This document shows, in pieces, positions 5,684 to 13,030 of a stretch of 13,030 nt of DNA (position 1 is its first letter; each line of letters starts with the position of its first letter). Source of the DNA: an uncultured Collinsella sp. (GTDB lineage Bacteria > Actinomycetota > Coriobacteriia > Coriobacteriales > Coriobacteriaceae); the NCBI GenBank assembly GCA_937981515.1, contig CALJNY010000208.1, forward strand, positions 1 to 13,030, written 5' to 3'. The position numbers were made by a program, and so were the translations under genes. The notes below the pieces were generated by a model. The model saw only the letters and a list, made by a program, of their open reading frames with translations, was not told where the DNA came from and did no database searches.

Positions 5684-6196
5684 ATGGCGGGAGAGATGAA
5701 TAGTACAGTTAGCCCGGTCGATTTCGACCGGATGCTCAACGGGCTTGACCGTATCTATTCGGAGTTCGCGCGCACTTGCGGTCTTTCGGACTGCGCCTAC
5801 TGGATGCTCGTCGACACGAGCGCGGCGGGCGGAAGCGTTGCCGTGAGTCGGCTGACGAGTGAATGGTTCTACAGCAAACAGACCATCAATTCGGCGATTA
5901 AGACGCTTAGGGCGCGAGGGCTTGCGACGTTGGAGTTTGCCGAGGGCAGTCGTAAGAACAAGGTTGTGCGACTGACCGAAGAAGGCGTGCAGTTTGCCAA
6001 GCGCTACGCGTTGCCGGCGCAAAAAGCCGAGCAACAGGCATTCGAGGCACTCGAGCCGTGGGAACAGCGCGAGATCATGCGCTTGGTCGGTAAGTTCTCC
6101 CATGTTCTGAACGAAGAGTGCGAGGCATTTAAACGGCAAGTGGCCGCCGAGAACGAGGCTGACGATAAGGGCGAGGGGGACACATGCGACTCTTAA
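5684..6196 (+). CDS. MarR family transcriptional regulator
   Basis: This 170-residue winged-helix regulator is expected to bind DNA as a dimer and to be released by a small ligand, often a toxic compound exported by the linked pump. The N-terminal helix 'FDRMLNGLDRIYSEFARTCGLSDCAYWML' is the dimerisation helix; the helix-turn-helix and wing cover about residues 51-105 ('VSRLTSEWFYSKQTINSAI' and 'EGSRKNKVVRLTEEG'), and a C-terminal helical pair returns to the dimer interface. The start is uncertain: ATG 5684 has no Shine-Dalgarno, and ATG 5696 has GGAG only 2 nt away; the conserved part begins after both. The end overlaps the first ABC gene by 13 bp, showing translational coupling. It probably represses itself and the two transporter genes through the repeats just upstream. 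Confidence 0.88.
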   Translation: MAGEMNSTVSPVDFDRMLNGLDRIYSEFARTCGLSDCAYWMLVDTSAAGGSVAVSRLTSEWFYSKQTINSAIKTLRARGLATLEFAEGSRKNKVVRLTEEGVQFAKRYALPAQKAEQQAFEALEPWEQREIMRLVGKFSHVLNEECEAFKRQVAAENEADDKGEGDTCDS

Positions 6197-7920
6197 TGAG
6201 GTTTATGAGGCCGTACCGCGGTCTGATTGCGGTGACGCTGTTTGCGGTGCTGATAGATAACGTCGGTACGCTGTTGGTTCCCACGATGCTGGCGAACATG
6301 GTCAACACCGGTATTACCACGGGCGATGTCGACTATATTTTACGCAACGGCCTGTACATGCTTATCGCGACCGGCATGGCCAGCGGCGGCACGGTGCTGG
6401 GCTGCTATCTTTCGGCGCGCCTGGCCGCCAACGTGGCCTGCGATATCCGCAATGCCGTGTACGACAAGTCGCTCGAGCTGTCCGCCAGCGACTTTGAGCG
6501 CTTTGGCACGGGTTCGATGATCACGCGCTCGCTCAACGACATCAACGTGATTCAGCAAGCTGTCCTTCAGACGATTCAGCTGGTGCTGCCGGTACCGTTC
6601 TTGGCCGTGGCGGGCATCATCTTTGCCTGGGTTATCGATCCTGCCATGGGCACGCTGCTGGGTGTGGTCGTTGCGATCGTGCTGGTGGCGGCGGTCTTTA
6701 CCGTTGCCAACGCCGCGCCGATCTTTATGCGCCTGCAGAGCTTTATCGACCGCATGAACGTGGTGCTGCGCGAGAACATCGTGGGCGTGCGCGTCATCCG
6801 CGCATTTAACAAGGAGCGCCACGAGGAGCAGCGCCTGGACGAGGTGTTTAGCGATTACGCAGCCAATGCCATCAAGGTCAACCACCTGTTTGTGGGTCTC
6901 GACAGTTCCAGCTTCTTTTTGATGAACATCGCCGAGGTGGCGGTGCTGTGGGTGGGCGGCAACCGCGTGGGTGTCCATGCCATGCAGATCGGCAGCATCT
7001 CGGCCGTGCTGGAGTATGCGATCCTGATCCTGTTCTTTGTGATGATGGCGCAGATGGTGATTCTGACGCTTCCGCGCGCCGCGGCGTGTCTGAACCGTGC
7101 GCAGCAGGTGTTGGAGATTGAGCCGAGCATCGTGGACGGCAAGCGCACGCTGGACACGTGCGCGGCGGAGCCTGTTGACGGTGCCGATGCGGTTGCCGTG
7201 TTCGACCATATGTCGTTCCGTTTTGACGATGCCGACGAGGACACCCTGTGCGACCTGAGCTTTGCCTGTCGCCGTGGCCAGACCACGGCGATTGTAGGCT
7301 CGACGGGTTCGGGCAAGTCGACGGTGGCCAAGCTCTTGCTTCGCTTTCACGATGCCACGAAGGGCGCCATTCGCCTGAACGGCGTTGACCTGCGCGACCT
7401 TTCGCAAGGTGAGATTCGCGGGCATATCGCTTATGTGCCGCAGAAGGCGTGGCTGTTCTCGGGCACCGTTGCAAGCAACCTGCGCTTTGGCAACGAGGGC
7501 GCGACCGAGGCTGACATGCTCCATGCGCTGGAGGTTGCCCAGAGCACCTTTGTGCTCGATCAGCCCCAGGGGCTCGATACACCGGTATCCCAGGGCGGCA
7601 CGAACTTTTCGGGCGGCCAGCGCCAACGCCTGGCCATTGCCCGCGCACTCATGAAGCGCGCCGATCTATATATCTTCGACGACAGTTTTTCAGCCCTGGA
7701 CTTTAAGACCGATGCGGCGCTGCGCCATGCGCTGCAGGACGAGACGCGCGATGCCGCGGTGCTCATTATCGCCCAGCGCATCTCGACTATTTTGCATGCC
7801 GATCAGATTGTGGTGCTCAAAGACGGCGAGATCGTGGGCCTAGGCACGCACGACGAGCTCATGGAAACCTGCGAGGTGTACCGTGCTATTGCGGAATCGC
7901 AGATGAAGGGAGGTGAGTAG
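6184..7920 (+). CDS. ABC exporter half-transporter, degenerate-site subunit
   Basis: This 578-residue protein has an N-terminal six-helix exporter membrane domain (about 1-310) and a C-terminal ATPase domain (about 335-575). Walker A is GSTGSGKS (Lys378), the Q-loop lies in 'AYVPQKAWLF' and the signature is the intact FSGGQ (475-479). Walker B reads 'LYIFDDSFSALD': Asp500 replaces the catalytic Glu. The switch His is Gln531 ('IIAQRIST'). This is the pattern of the non-catalytic subunit of heterodimeric exporters such as TM287/288, BmrCD and LmrCD. Its intact signature would complete the active site formed by the partner. The ATG at 6184 follows GAGGGGG and overlaps the MarR gene; the partner starts 1 nt after its stop. 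Drug or lipid-like export is the usual role of such MarR-linked pairs, but the substrate is not deducible. Confidence 0.92.
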   Translation: MRLLMRFMRPYRGLIAVTLFAVLIDNVGTLLVPTMLANMVNTGITTGDVDYILRNGLYMLIATGMASGGTVLGCYLSARLAANVACDIRNAVYDKSLELSASDFERFGTGSMITRSLNDINVIQQAVLQTIQLVLPVPFLAVAGIIFAWVIDPAMGTLLGVVVAIVLVAAVFTVANAAPIFMRLQSFIDRMNVVLRENIVGVRVIRAFNKERHEEQRLDEVFSDYAANAIKVNHLFVGLDSSSFFLMNIAEVAVLWVGGNRVGVHAMQIGSISAVLEYAILILFFVMMAQMVILTLPRAAACLNRAQQVLEIEPSIVDGKRTLDTCAAEPVDGADAVAVFDHMSFRFDDADEDTLCDLSFACRRGQTTAIVGSTGSGKSTVAKLLLRFHDATKGAIRLNGVDLRDLSQGEIRGHIAYVPQKAWLFSGTVASNLRFGNEGATEADMLHALEVAQSTFVLDQPQGLDTPVSQGGTNFSGGQRQRLAIARALMKRADLYIFDDSFSALDFKTDAALRHALQDETRDAAVLIIAQRISTILHADQIVVLKDGEIVGLGTHDELMETCEVYRAIAESQMKGGE

Positions 7921-7921
7921 C

Positions 7922-9922
7922 ATGACCGAGGAGTTCAAAAAGCAGGGCATCGCCGATGGCGCCGCGGTTGCAGAGACAGTCGAGGAGACGGGCGTCGCGC
8001 CCGACCTGGACGAAGCCGCCAAGGCGGCGGAGCGCGAGGCTCGCCGCCAGGCACTCTACGAGGAAAACGAGCGCGCCGAGGACGAGCGCGCCCGCGCCGA
8101 GGCGGAGCGCATGCGCGACGTTGACGACGAGGACGAGGACGAGACGCCCCGCGACACCTGGGCGACAGTGCGCCGCCTGTGGAGCGAGGCCGCCGGCGAC
8201 CATTGGCGCTTCTATATCGTGTTCGCGAGCATCATGTTCTATGTCATCTTTAACACCGCGGCGCCGGCTTACAGCGCCCGCGTGATCGATGAGCTGTGGG
8301 GGCACATGAAGCTGGCGTTTGCCAACAACGCTACCTTCAGCATTACCTGGGAGAACTGCGGCAGGACCATCTTTATCTACTTTATGATCTGGACCGCCGC
8401 CGCCTCGTTCTACGCGCTTCAGAGCTTTTTGATGTCGAGCGTTGCCGAGCGCCTCAACCTGCGCCTACGCAACCGCATCGCTCAAAAGCTCAACCGTCTG
8501 CCGCTTGCCTACTTTGATGCGCATCGTCCCGGCGAGGTCGTCAGCCGTGCGACCAACGACTTGGACAAGATGTCCGAGAGCATGCAGCGCGGCTTGCTGC
8601 AGCTTCTGGTGTCGATCGGTACCGTGGTGGGCGCCGTGAGCGTGATGTTCGTGTTTAGCGTGCCGCTCACGCTCGTCTTTTTGTTCTTTACGGCGCTTTC
8701 GCTGCTGGTGACGAAGGTCGTTTCGCGCCGCACGCACGATGTAACGGGCGAGCGCCAGGAGTGGGTGTCCAAGATTACGAGCGCGGTCGAGGAAGGCTAC
8801 TCGGGCCGTCTGGTGATCCGTGCGTTTAACCGCGAGCTCCAGAGCTCTGCCGAGGTGCACGAGGCTTCGAAGGAGCTGGCACGCGTGAGCACCAAGGCCG
8901 ACTTTATGATTAACGCCGTCGGTCCCGCGGTGCGCTTTATTGGCCGCTTGGCGCAAATCGTGATTGCGCTTGTGGGCTGCAGCATGTTGGTTGCCGGGCA
9001 TATGACCGTCGGCGTGTTCCAGGCGTTCTTCCAGTTTATCTATGAGGCGTCCGAGCCCATGACGCAGCTGTCGTTTACCTTTAACTCGCTGCAGAGCGCG
9101 CTGGCGAGCGCCGAGCGCGTGTTCGACCTGCTCGACGAGTCCGAGATGGAAGCCGATCCGTTGCCGGCGGCCGCCGCCAAGCTGCCGGGCAAGGTGGAGG
9201 GCCGTGTCGCTTTTGAGCACGTGCGCTTTGGATATTCGCCCGACAAGCCGCTTATGCGCGACGTGTCGTTTACCGCCGAGCCGGGTCAGAAGATCGCGGT
9301 GGTGGGAACCACGGGTGCGGGTAAGACCACGCTCATCAATCTGCTCATGCGCTTCTACGAGATCGACGGTGGTCGCATTACCCTCGACGGTGTGGACACG
9401 AGCCGCATGGACCGCGGCGAGCTGCGCCAGCAGTTTGGCATGGTGTTGCAGGACGCCTGGCTGTTCGATGGCACCATTGCCGAGAACATCGCCTATGGCT
9501 GTCCCGAGGCGACGCGCGAGGAGATTGTCGCGGCTGCACGTGCCGCTCAGGTCGACTTCTTTGTGCGCACCATGCCGCAGGGCTACGACACGCGTGTGGC
9601 TAACGATGCCGAGAGCATCAGCCAGGGCCAACGTCAGCTGCTGACCATCGCGCGCGTGCTGCTCAACAACCCGGCGATCCTCATCCTGGACGAGGCGACG
9701 TCGAGCGTGGACACGCGCACCGAGCTCGCCATCGGCCGTGCTATGGACGCGCTCATGCGCGGGCGCACGAGCTTTGTGATCGCGCACCGTCTGTCGACAA
9801 TCGTCGATGCCGACCTCATCCTGGTCATGGATCACGGCAATATCATCGAGCAGGGTACGCACAAGGAGCTGCTGGCTGCCGAGGGTGCTTATGCCGACCT
9901 CTACCTAAGCCAGTTCGCATAA
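7922..9922 (+). CDS. ABC exporter half-transporter, catalytic subunit with charged N-terminal extension
   Basis: This is the partner of the preceding gene, 666 residues long. An unusual cytoplasmic extension of about 96 residues precedes the first membrane helix: residues 31-65 are Glu/Arg/Ala-rich and probably helical or coiled-coil, and 67-74 are almost entirely Asp and Glu. The six-helix membrane domain and ATPase domain follow. Walker A is GTTGAGKT (Lys468), Walker B is 'ILILDEATSSVD' with the catalytic Glu591, and the switch His622 is in 'VIAHRLSTI'. The signature is altered to ISQGQ (566-570). It therefore supplies the competent Walker motifs, while its altered signature faces the degenerate site of the partner. 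The ATG at 7922 is chosen over GTG 7913 because GGGAGG ends 9 nt before it and it follows the previous stop by one base. It is the last gene of the MarR operon. Confidence 0.92.
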   Translation: MTEEFKKQGIADGAAVAETVEETGVAPDLDEAAKAAEREARRQALYEENERAEDERARAEAERMRDVDDEDEDETPRDTWATVRRLWSEAAGDHWRFYIVFASIMFYVIFNTAAPAYSARVIDELWGHMKLAFANNATFSITWENCGRTIFIYFMIWTAAASFYALQSFLMSSVAERLNLRLRNRIAQKLNRLPLAYFDAHRPGEVVSRATNDLDKMSESMQRGLLQLLVSIGTVVGAVSVMFVFSVPLTLVFLFFTALSLLVTKVVSRRTHDVTGERQEWVSKITSAVEEGYSGRLVIRAFNRELQSSAEVHEASKELARVSTKADFMINAVGPAVRFIGRLAQIVIALVGCSMLVAGHMTVGVFQAFFQFIYEASEPMTQLSFTFNSLQSALASAERVFDLLDESEMEADPLPAAAAKLPGKVEGRVAFEHVRFGYSPDKPLMRDVSFTAEPGQKIAVVGTTGAGKTTLINLLMRFYEIDGGRITLDGVDTSRMDRGELRQQFGMVLQDAWLFDGTIAENIAYGCPEATREEIVAAARAAQVDFFVRTMPQGYDTRVANDAESISQGQRQLLTIARVLLNNPAILILDEATSSVDTRTELAIGRAMDALMRGRTSFVIAHRLSTIVDADLILVMDHGNIIEQGTHKELLAAEGAYADLYLSQFA

Positions 9923-9960
9923 GGAGACAAAGGGGCAGCCCCGCATATCACATCGAAAAG

Positions 9961-9997
9961 AAGGCGCGCCGGGGGCGGATTCCCTGGCGCGCCTTTT
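9961..9997. terminator. Bidirectional terminator between the ABC operon and cysE
   Basis: AAGGCGCGCC (9961-9970) pairs with GGCGCGCCTT (9986-9995), and the plus strand continues TT. On the minus strand the same stem is followed by the T-rich CTTTTCG. It lies 38 nt after the ABC stop codon and 36 nt after the cysE stop on the other strand, so it can end both converging transcripts. Confidence 0.8.
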
Positions 9998-10032
9998 GTG
10001 TTGGCGTCAATGTTGTCGGTGGCCGTCCGCTT

Positions 10033-10737
10033 CTAGCGCTCGTCCACGAGCTTGGCGACGAGGGCTTTGAGCTCGGCCACCTCTTGCTCGAGTTCCTTGA
10101 CGCGACGGGCGTTTTCGGTGATGCCCTGACGGTTGAGGGCGCTCTGCTCGGCGGCATCGTCGGGCATGTACTCGCGATGCTGCTTGGCGTCGAAGTTCTC
10201 CTCGAACACGCGGCAGCCGTTGCGCTTGATGATGCGCCCGGGCACGCCCACGACGGTGCAGTTGTCGGGCACGTCCTTGACGACGACCGAGTTGCCGCCG
10301 ATTTTGACGTTGTTGCCGATGTGGATGTTGCCAAGCACCTTGGCGCCCGTGCCCACCGTGACATTGTTGCCCAGGGTGGGGTGACGCTTGCCGGTCTCGT
10401 TGCCGGTGCCGCCGAGCGTGACGCCCTGGTAGAGCACACAGTCGTCGCCCACGATGGCGGTCTCGCCAATAACGACGCCCATGGCGTGGTCGATAAAGAA
10501 GTGCTTGCCAATCTGCGCGGCGGGATGAATCTCGACGCCGGTGATGTGGCGGGTTAACTGCGAGAGCACACGGGCAAGCGATCGATGGCCGTGTTCCCAC
10601 AGCCAGTGCTCGGGCACGTGATTCCACTTGGCGTGCAGGCCAGGATAGGAAAGGAAGATGACCAGACCGTTTTGCGCGGCGGGGTCTTGCGCCTGGACGG
10701 TCTTGATGTCCTCTCGAATGGTGTTGATAAAGCTCAC
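10033..10737 (-). CDS. cysE: Serine O-acetyltransferase
   Basis: It transfers acetyl from acetyl-CoA to L-serine, making O-acetylserine for cysteine synthesis in the cytoplasm. The 234-residue protein resembles the shorter Bacillus CysE / EpsC type: an N-terminal helical region (1-60) and a left-handed beta-helix of hexapeptide repeats (about 66-170). Key stretches are '[27 protein letters not shown]' with the catalytic His84, '[10 protein letters not shown]', 'KRHPTLG' and 'VVGVPGRII'. The C terminus (about 207-234) is a predicted coiled coil, '[20 protein letters not shown]'. The start is GTG at 10737, supported by AAGGGAGG ending 8 nt before it; no ATG is available upstream in frame. It is transcribed alone, divergent from the DedA gene, and no cysteine synthase gene is adjacent. 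The symbol is by family. Confidence 0.92.
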   Translation of the reverse strand: MSFINTIREDIKTVQAQDPAAQNGLVIFLSYPGLHAKWNHVPEHWLWEHGHRSLARVLSQLTRHITGVEIHPAAQIGKHFFIDHAMGVVIGETAIVGDDCVLYQGVTLGGTGNETGKRHPTLGNNVTVGTGAKVLGNIHIGNNVKIGGNSVVVKDVPDNCTVVGVPGRIIKRNGCRVFEENFDAKQHREYMPDDAAEQSALNRQGITENARRVKELEQEVAELKALVAKLVDER

Positions 10738-10778
10738 CGGCCGCCCTCCCTTAGCACCGTGACAATGCGATTCAATAA

Positions 10779-10795
10779 AGTATAGCGATTCGCTA
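10779..10795 (-). promoter_or_regulatory. Promoter -10 and small palindrome upstream of cysE
   Basis: On the minus strand TATACT (10784-10779) lies 42 nt before the GTG start. It is overlapped by the palindrome TAGCG-ATT-CGCTA (10783-10795), a possible operator. The -35 region is weak (TTCCTA with a 16-bp spacer). The same GCTATACT sequence forms the -10 region of the surface protein gene. Confidence 0.45.
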
Positions 10796-10909
10796 GGGAT
10801 TAGGAAGGGCGATCTTGCTTTGCTTTGGGCGACAAGTGTCAGTTATGCAAACTTGCTGGTAATGAAGTAAGACTTTTGAGGGGTTTGGCCCGCGCCCGCG
10901 CCGCAACCG

Positions 10910-10952
10910 TATACTGGTCAACTTGGACGTGTCCGCGCCCACAACTGAGAGG
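10910..10952 (+). promoter_or_regulatory. Promoter -10 and RBS of the DedA gene
   Basis: TATACT at 10910-10915 would start transcription near 10922. The Shine-Dalgarno GAGAGG at 10947-10952 is 9 nt before the ATG at 10962. No good -35 is seen at 17 bp; TTTGGC at 10884-10889 is too far. The rest of the cysE-dedA gap (10796-10909) holds nothing I can identify. Confidence 0.45.
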
Positions 10953-10961
10953 TTTTACTTC

Positions 10962-11609
10962 ATGGGTTTCATCAATTTTATCGCCGAGCTGCTTAAGGAC
11001 CCGCGCACCGCGATCGCCAGCTGGATCGCCGCCGGCCCGCTTATGGCCTACGGCTGCGTGTTCCTGATCATCTTCATTGAGACAGGCGTGGTGTTCTTCC
11101 CGTTCCTTCCCGGCGACTCGCTGCTGTTTGCCTCGGGCTTCTTTGCTCATAACGGCGGCTTTAACATCGTGGCGCTTCTGGCCACCGCATGGGCCGCGGC
11201 CATCCTGGGCGATCAGTGCAACTTTATGATCGGCCACTTCTTTGGCCGCAAGATCATCGCTTCGGGCAAGGTAAAGGCCATGACGCCCGAGCGCATCAAA
11301 AAGTCCGAGGATTTCCTGGATAAGTGGGGCCATCTGGCCATCTTCCTCGGCCGCTTCTTCCCGTTCATCCGCACCTTTGTGCCTTTTATCGCCGGCATGG
11401 GCGGCATGCACTGGCGCAACTTTGTCGTCTTTAACGTGTTGGGTGGCATTACCTGGTCGACGGTCTTTACGCTGCTGGGTTACTTCTTTGGTGGCATTCC
11501 GTTTGTGCAGGAGCACTTTGAGCTGCTGATCGTCGGCATCGTCGCCGTGTCGATCATTCCGACCGTGGTCGGTCTGGTTAAGGCTAAGCTCGGTAAAAAG
11601 AACGCCTAG
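10962..11609 (+). CDS. DedA family membrane protein
   Basis: DedA proteins are multi-pass membrane proteins; several members recycle undecaprenyl phosphate or other lipids across the membrane, usually driven by an ion gradient. This one has 215 residues. The re-entrant helix motif 'FIETGVVFFPFLPGDSLLFASG' (38-59) carries Glu40 and Asp52, and the second motif 'FLGRFFPFIRTFVPFIAGMGGM' (118-139) carries Arg121 and Arg127. These match the four charged residues known to be essential in E. coli YqjA and YghB. The C terminus ends in a membrane helix and a basic tail. The frame extends to a TTG at 10923, but that lies at the predicted transcription start, and the ATG at 10962 has the RBS. It is a single-gene unit. 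The transported lipid cannot be told from sequence. Confidence 0.9.
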   Translation: MGFINFIAELLKDPRTAIASWIAAGPLMAYGCVFLIIFIETGVVFFPFLPGDSLLFASGFFAHNGGFNIVALLATAWAAAILGDQCNFMIGHFFGRKIIASGKVKAMTPERIKKSEDFLDKWGHLAIFLGRFFPFIRTFVPFIAGMGGMHWRNFVVFNVLGGITWSTVFTLLGYFFGGIPFVQEHFELLIVGIVAVSIIPTVVGLVKAKLGKKNA

Positions 11610-11637
11610 TCCGAGCTTGTTTTCGGACGTTAATTCC

Positions 11638-11671
11638 AAGGCCCGTCATCGGATTCGATGGCGGGCCTTTT
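11638..11671 (+). terminator. Rho-independent terminator of the DedA gene
   Basis: AAGGCCCGTCATCG (11638-11651) pairs with CGATGGCGGGCCTT (11656-11669), a 14-bp stem with one G-U pair and a GATT loop, followed by TT and a short T-rich tail. Confidence 0.88.
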
Positions 11672-11718
11672 GTGTTGAAGGCAAATGAAAATACTTTACT
11701 TAGTTAAAGAAAAAGCGT

Positions 11719-11900
11719 TTTATCCAAGGCGTGCGGGGAGTACAATCACCTGCATGCGAATCGACGCGCCATCGGCTTTGATGCTGCCCGCGTGTCCTGC
11801 CCGGCTCTACGCTTCCGGGTATGCGACGTTGCGACGCGGCCGGCTTCGGTCCTTGCGTGCGGGTTCGCGAGTATGCAACCGTGTATGTAAGGAGCGACAT
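11719..11900 (+). promoter_or_regulatory. Promoter and long leader of ilvE
   Basis: A -10 element TACAAT at 11741-11746 is preceded by a weak -35 (TTTATC, 11719-11724, 16-bp spacer) and an AT-rich stretch with an imperfect inverted repeat (CTTTA/TAAAG, 11694-11709). Transcription from about 11753 leaves an untranslated leader of about 148 nt. It contains small GC hairpins (such as CCCGG/CCGGG around 11799-11819) but no T-run terminator, T-box or known riboswitch pattern that I can see. AAGGAG at 11889-11894 is the RBS. Confidence 0.45.
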
Positions 11901-12953
11901 ATGACTGTCGAGAAGAAGGATATCGATTGGGGTAGCCTCGGCTTTGGCTACATGAAGACCGATTACAGCTACGAGGCTCATTGGAAGGACGGCGAGTGGG
12001 ACGAGGGCGGCCTGATCACCGACCACACCCTGCATGTCTCCGAGTGCGGCGGCATCTTCCACTACTGTCAGGAGGTCTTTGAGGGCCTGAAGGCCTACAC
12101 CGCCGAGGACGGCAGCATTGTCTGCTTCCGTCCCGACATGAACGCCGAGCGCATGTATAACTCCGCCCAGCGCCTCGAGATGCCCCCGTTCCCCAAGGAC
12201 AAGTTCGTTGAGGCCGTCAAGCAGGTCGTCTCTGCCAACGCCGCATGGGTTCCGCCCTTCGGCTCTGGCGCAACTCTGTATGTGCGTCCGTTTATGATCG
12301 GCTCCGGTGACGTGATCGGCGTGGCTCCCGCTCCTGAATACACGTTCCGCATTCTCGTGACCCCGGTCGGTCCGTACTTTAAGGGTGGCCTCAAGCCTGT
12401 CAAGCTGCGCGTTTCCGAGTACGACCGCGCCGCACCGCACGGCACCGGCAACATCAAGGCCGGCCTCAACTACGCCATGTCCCTTAAGCCCACGATGGAG
12501 GCTCACCGCGAGGGCTATGCCGAGAACCTGTATCTCGACTCCGAGTCCCGCACCTATGTCGAGGAGACCGGTGGCGCCAACGTCCTGTTCGTTAAGGAGG
12601 ACGGCACGCTTGTCGTCCCGCAGTCGCACACCGACTCCATCCTGCCCTCCATCACCCGCCGTTCGCTCGTTCAGGTCGCTGAGGACCTGGGCATGACCGT
12701 CGATCAGCGACCCGTCGAGTGGGCCGAGGTCAAGGCCGGCACCTTTGTTGAGTGCGGTCTGTGCGGCACCGCTGCCGTTATCTCCCCGGTCGGCGAGATC
12801 GACAACAAGGTCTACGGTGCCGACGAGACTGTGACCTTCCCGGCTGGCTACACCGAGATCGGTCCTGTGATGAAGAAGCTCCGCGAGACTCTGACGGGCA
12901 TCCAGTCTGGTGCTGTTGAGGATAAGCACAACTGGGTTTACACCGTCGCGTAA
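11901..12953 (+). CDS. ilvE: Branched-chain amino acid aminotransferase
   Basis: It catalyses the reversible, PLP-dependent transamination between glutamate and the keto acids of leucine, isoleucine and valine, the last step of their synthesis, in the cytoplasm. The 350-residue protein is a fold-type IV aminotransferase of the longer class. Visible marks are 'LHVSECGGIFHYCQEVFEGLKAY', 'YVRPFMIGSGDVIGVAPAPEY', 'GTGNIKAGLNYA' with the PLP Lys186, 'TYVEETGGANVLFV' and 'GTAAVISPVGEI'. A Cys285-Gly-Leu-Cys288 pair immediately precedes the conserved GTAAV phosphate-binding stretch. The ATG at 11901 has AAGGAG 6 nt upstream; the open frame runs back to 11685, but that stretch holds the promoter and has unfavourable composition. 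Lys and Asn codons are nearly all AAG and AAC, suggesting high expression. No other ilv or leu gene is adjacent. Confidence 0.93.
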   Translation: MTVEKKDIDWGSLGFGYMKTDYSYEAHWKDGEWDEGGLITDHTLHVSECGGIFHYCQEVFEGLKAYTAEDGSIVCFRPDMNAERMYNSAQRLEMPPFPKDKFVEAVKQVVSANAAWVPPFGSGATLYVRPFMIGSGDVIGVAPAPEYTFRILVTPVGPYFKGGLKPVKLRVSEYDRAAPHGTGNIKAGLNYAMSLKPTMEAHREGYAENLYLDSESRTYVEETGGANVLFVKEDGTLVVPQSHTDSILPSITRRSLVQVAEDLGMTVDQRPVEWAEVKAGTFVECGLCGTAAVISPVGEIDNKVYGADETVTFPAGYTEIGPVMKKLRETLTGIQSGAVEDKHNWVYTVA

Positions 12954-12963
12954 GCTGTCTTGT

Positions 12964-13010
12964 ATGTCCGGCCCGAGGGCGACCTTCCTTTCCGGCGCGT
13001 CCTCGGACAT
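12964..13010 (+). other. Inverted repeat downstream of ilvE
   Basis: ATGTCCG (12964-12970) pairs with CGGACAT (13004-13010), with an alternative inner pairing CCGAGG/CCTCGG. No T-run follows. The window ends 20 bases later in GAAAGAACCCCCGC, which looks like the left arm of a further terminator cut off by the window edge. Confidence 0.35.
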
Positions 13011-13030
13011 GAAAGAACCCCCGCTGCGCA

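Noticed and set aside
10923..10961. TTG start giving a longer DedA protein
   Set aside because: It coincides with the predicted transcription start and has no RBS; the ATG at 10962 has GAGAGG at good spacing and fits the family.
11685..11900. In-frame N-terminal extension of ilvE, or an encoded leader peptide
   Set aside because: The stretch contains the likely promoter, has no RBS for its ATGs, and is not like the family N terminus. It shows no enrichment for Leu, Ile or Val codons, so classical attenuation is not supported.
11700..13010. Long minus-strand open frame opposite ilvE, and similar ones opposite the ABC genes (6340-7626, 8465-9862)
   Set aside because: They mirror the GC-biased codons of real, conserved plus-strand genes, lack ribosome binding sites and show no recognisable domains.
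13011..13030. Left arm of a possible terminator at the window edge
   Set aside because: GAAAGAACCCCCGC resembles a terminator arm, but the other arm is outside the window, so it cannot be confirmed.
1..13030. CRISPR arrays, tRNA or rRNA genes, insertion sequences, phage or toxin-antitoxin modules
   Set aside because: I looked for repeat-spacer patterns, cloverleaf-like stretches, transposase motifs and small paired genes on both strands and found none.

Overview
The window looks like chromosome of a high-GC Coriobacteriia member, most likely Collinsella or a close relative. This is inferred from GC-biased codon use, strong AGGAGG-type ribosome binding sites, and the mix of a class B sortase with an SPxTG-type surface protein, an LCP protein, an EpsC-type serine acetyltransferase and a degenerate NtrC-like regulator. 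No database search was possible, so the genus is an inference. I see no rRNA, tRNA, CRISPR array, insertion sequence or phage gene. The gene content is mostly ordinary core and envelope functions.

Left part (1-4421): the 3' part of a Fis-type regulator whose AAA+ domain has lost its catalytic motifs, then a hypothetical single-pass membrane protein. Next is a cell-surface cluster: a small, highly codon-biased secreted protein with a C-terminal SPATG sorting signal, a strong terminator, a class B sortase, and a LytR-CpsA-Psr (LCP) protein two bases downstream of the sortase. The substrate, its probable anchoring enzyme and a probable glycopolymer transferase lie side by side, which is the most suggestive arrangement in the window.

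Middle part (4394-5578): a minus-strand nitroreductase whose stop codon lies in the loop of a perfect 12-bp hairpin shared with the convergent LCP gene, then a roughly 290-bp divergent intergenic region, and a 96-residue protein of unknown function followed by a textbook terminator.

MarR/ABC operon (5621-9997): a MarR-type regulator and two overlapping or abutting ABC exporter half-transporters. The pair shows the asymmetric nucleotide-binding sites of heterodimeric exporters: the first subunit lacks the catalytic Glu and the switch His, and the second has both but carries an altered signature motif. Two 18-bp near-palindromic copies sit over the predicted promoter and probably form the MarR operator.

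Right part (9961-13030): a bidirectional terminator, serine O-acetyltransferase (minus strand, GTG start), a divergently transcribed DedA membrane protein with its terminator, and a branched-chain aminotransferase with a roughly 150-nt untranslated leader. Recurrent -10 hexamers of the form TATACT or TACAAT/TACAGT precede five transcription units.
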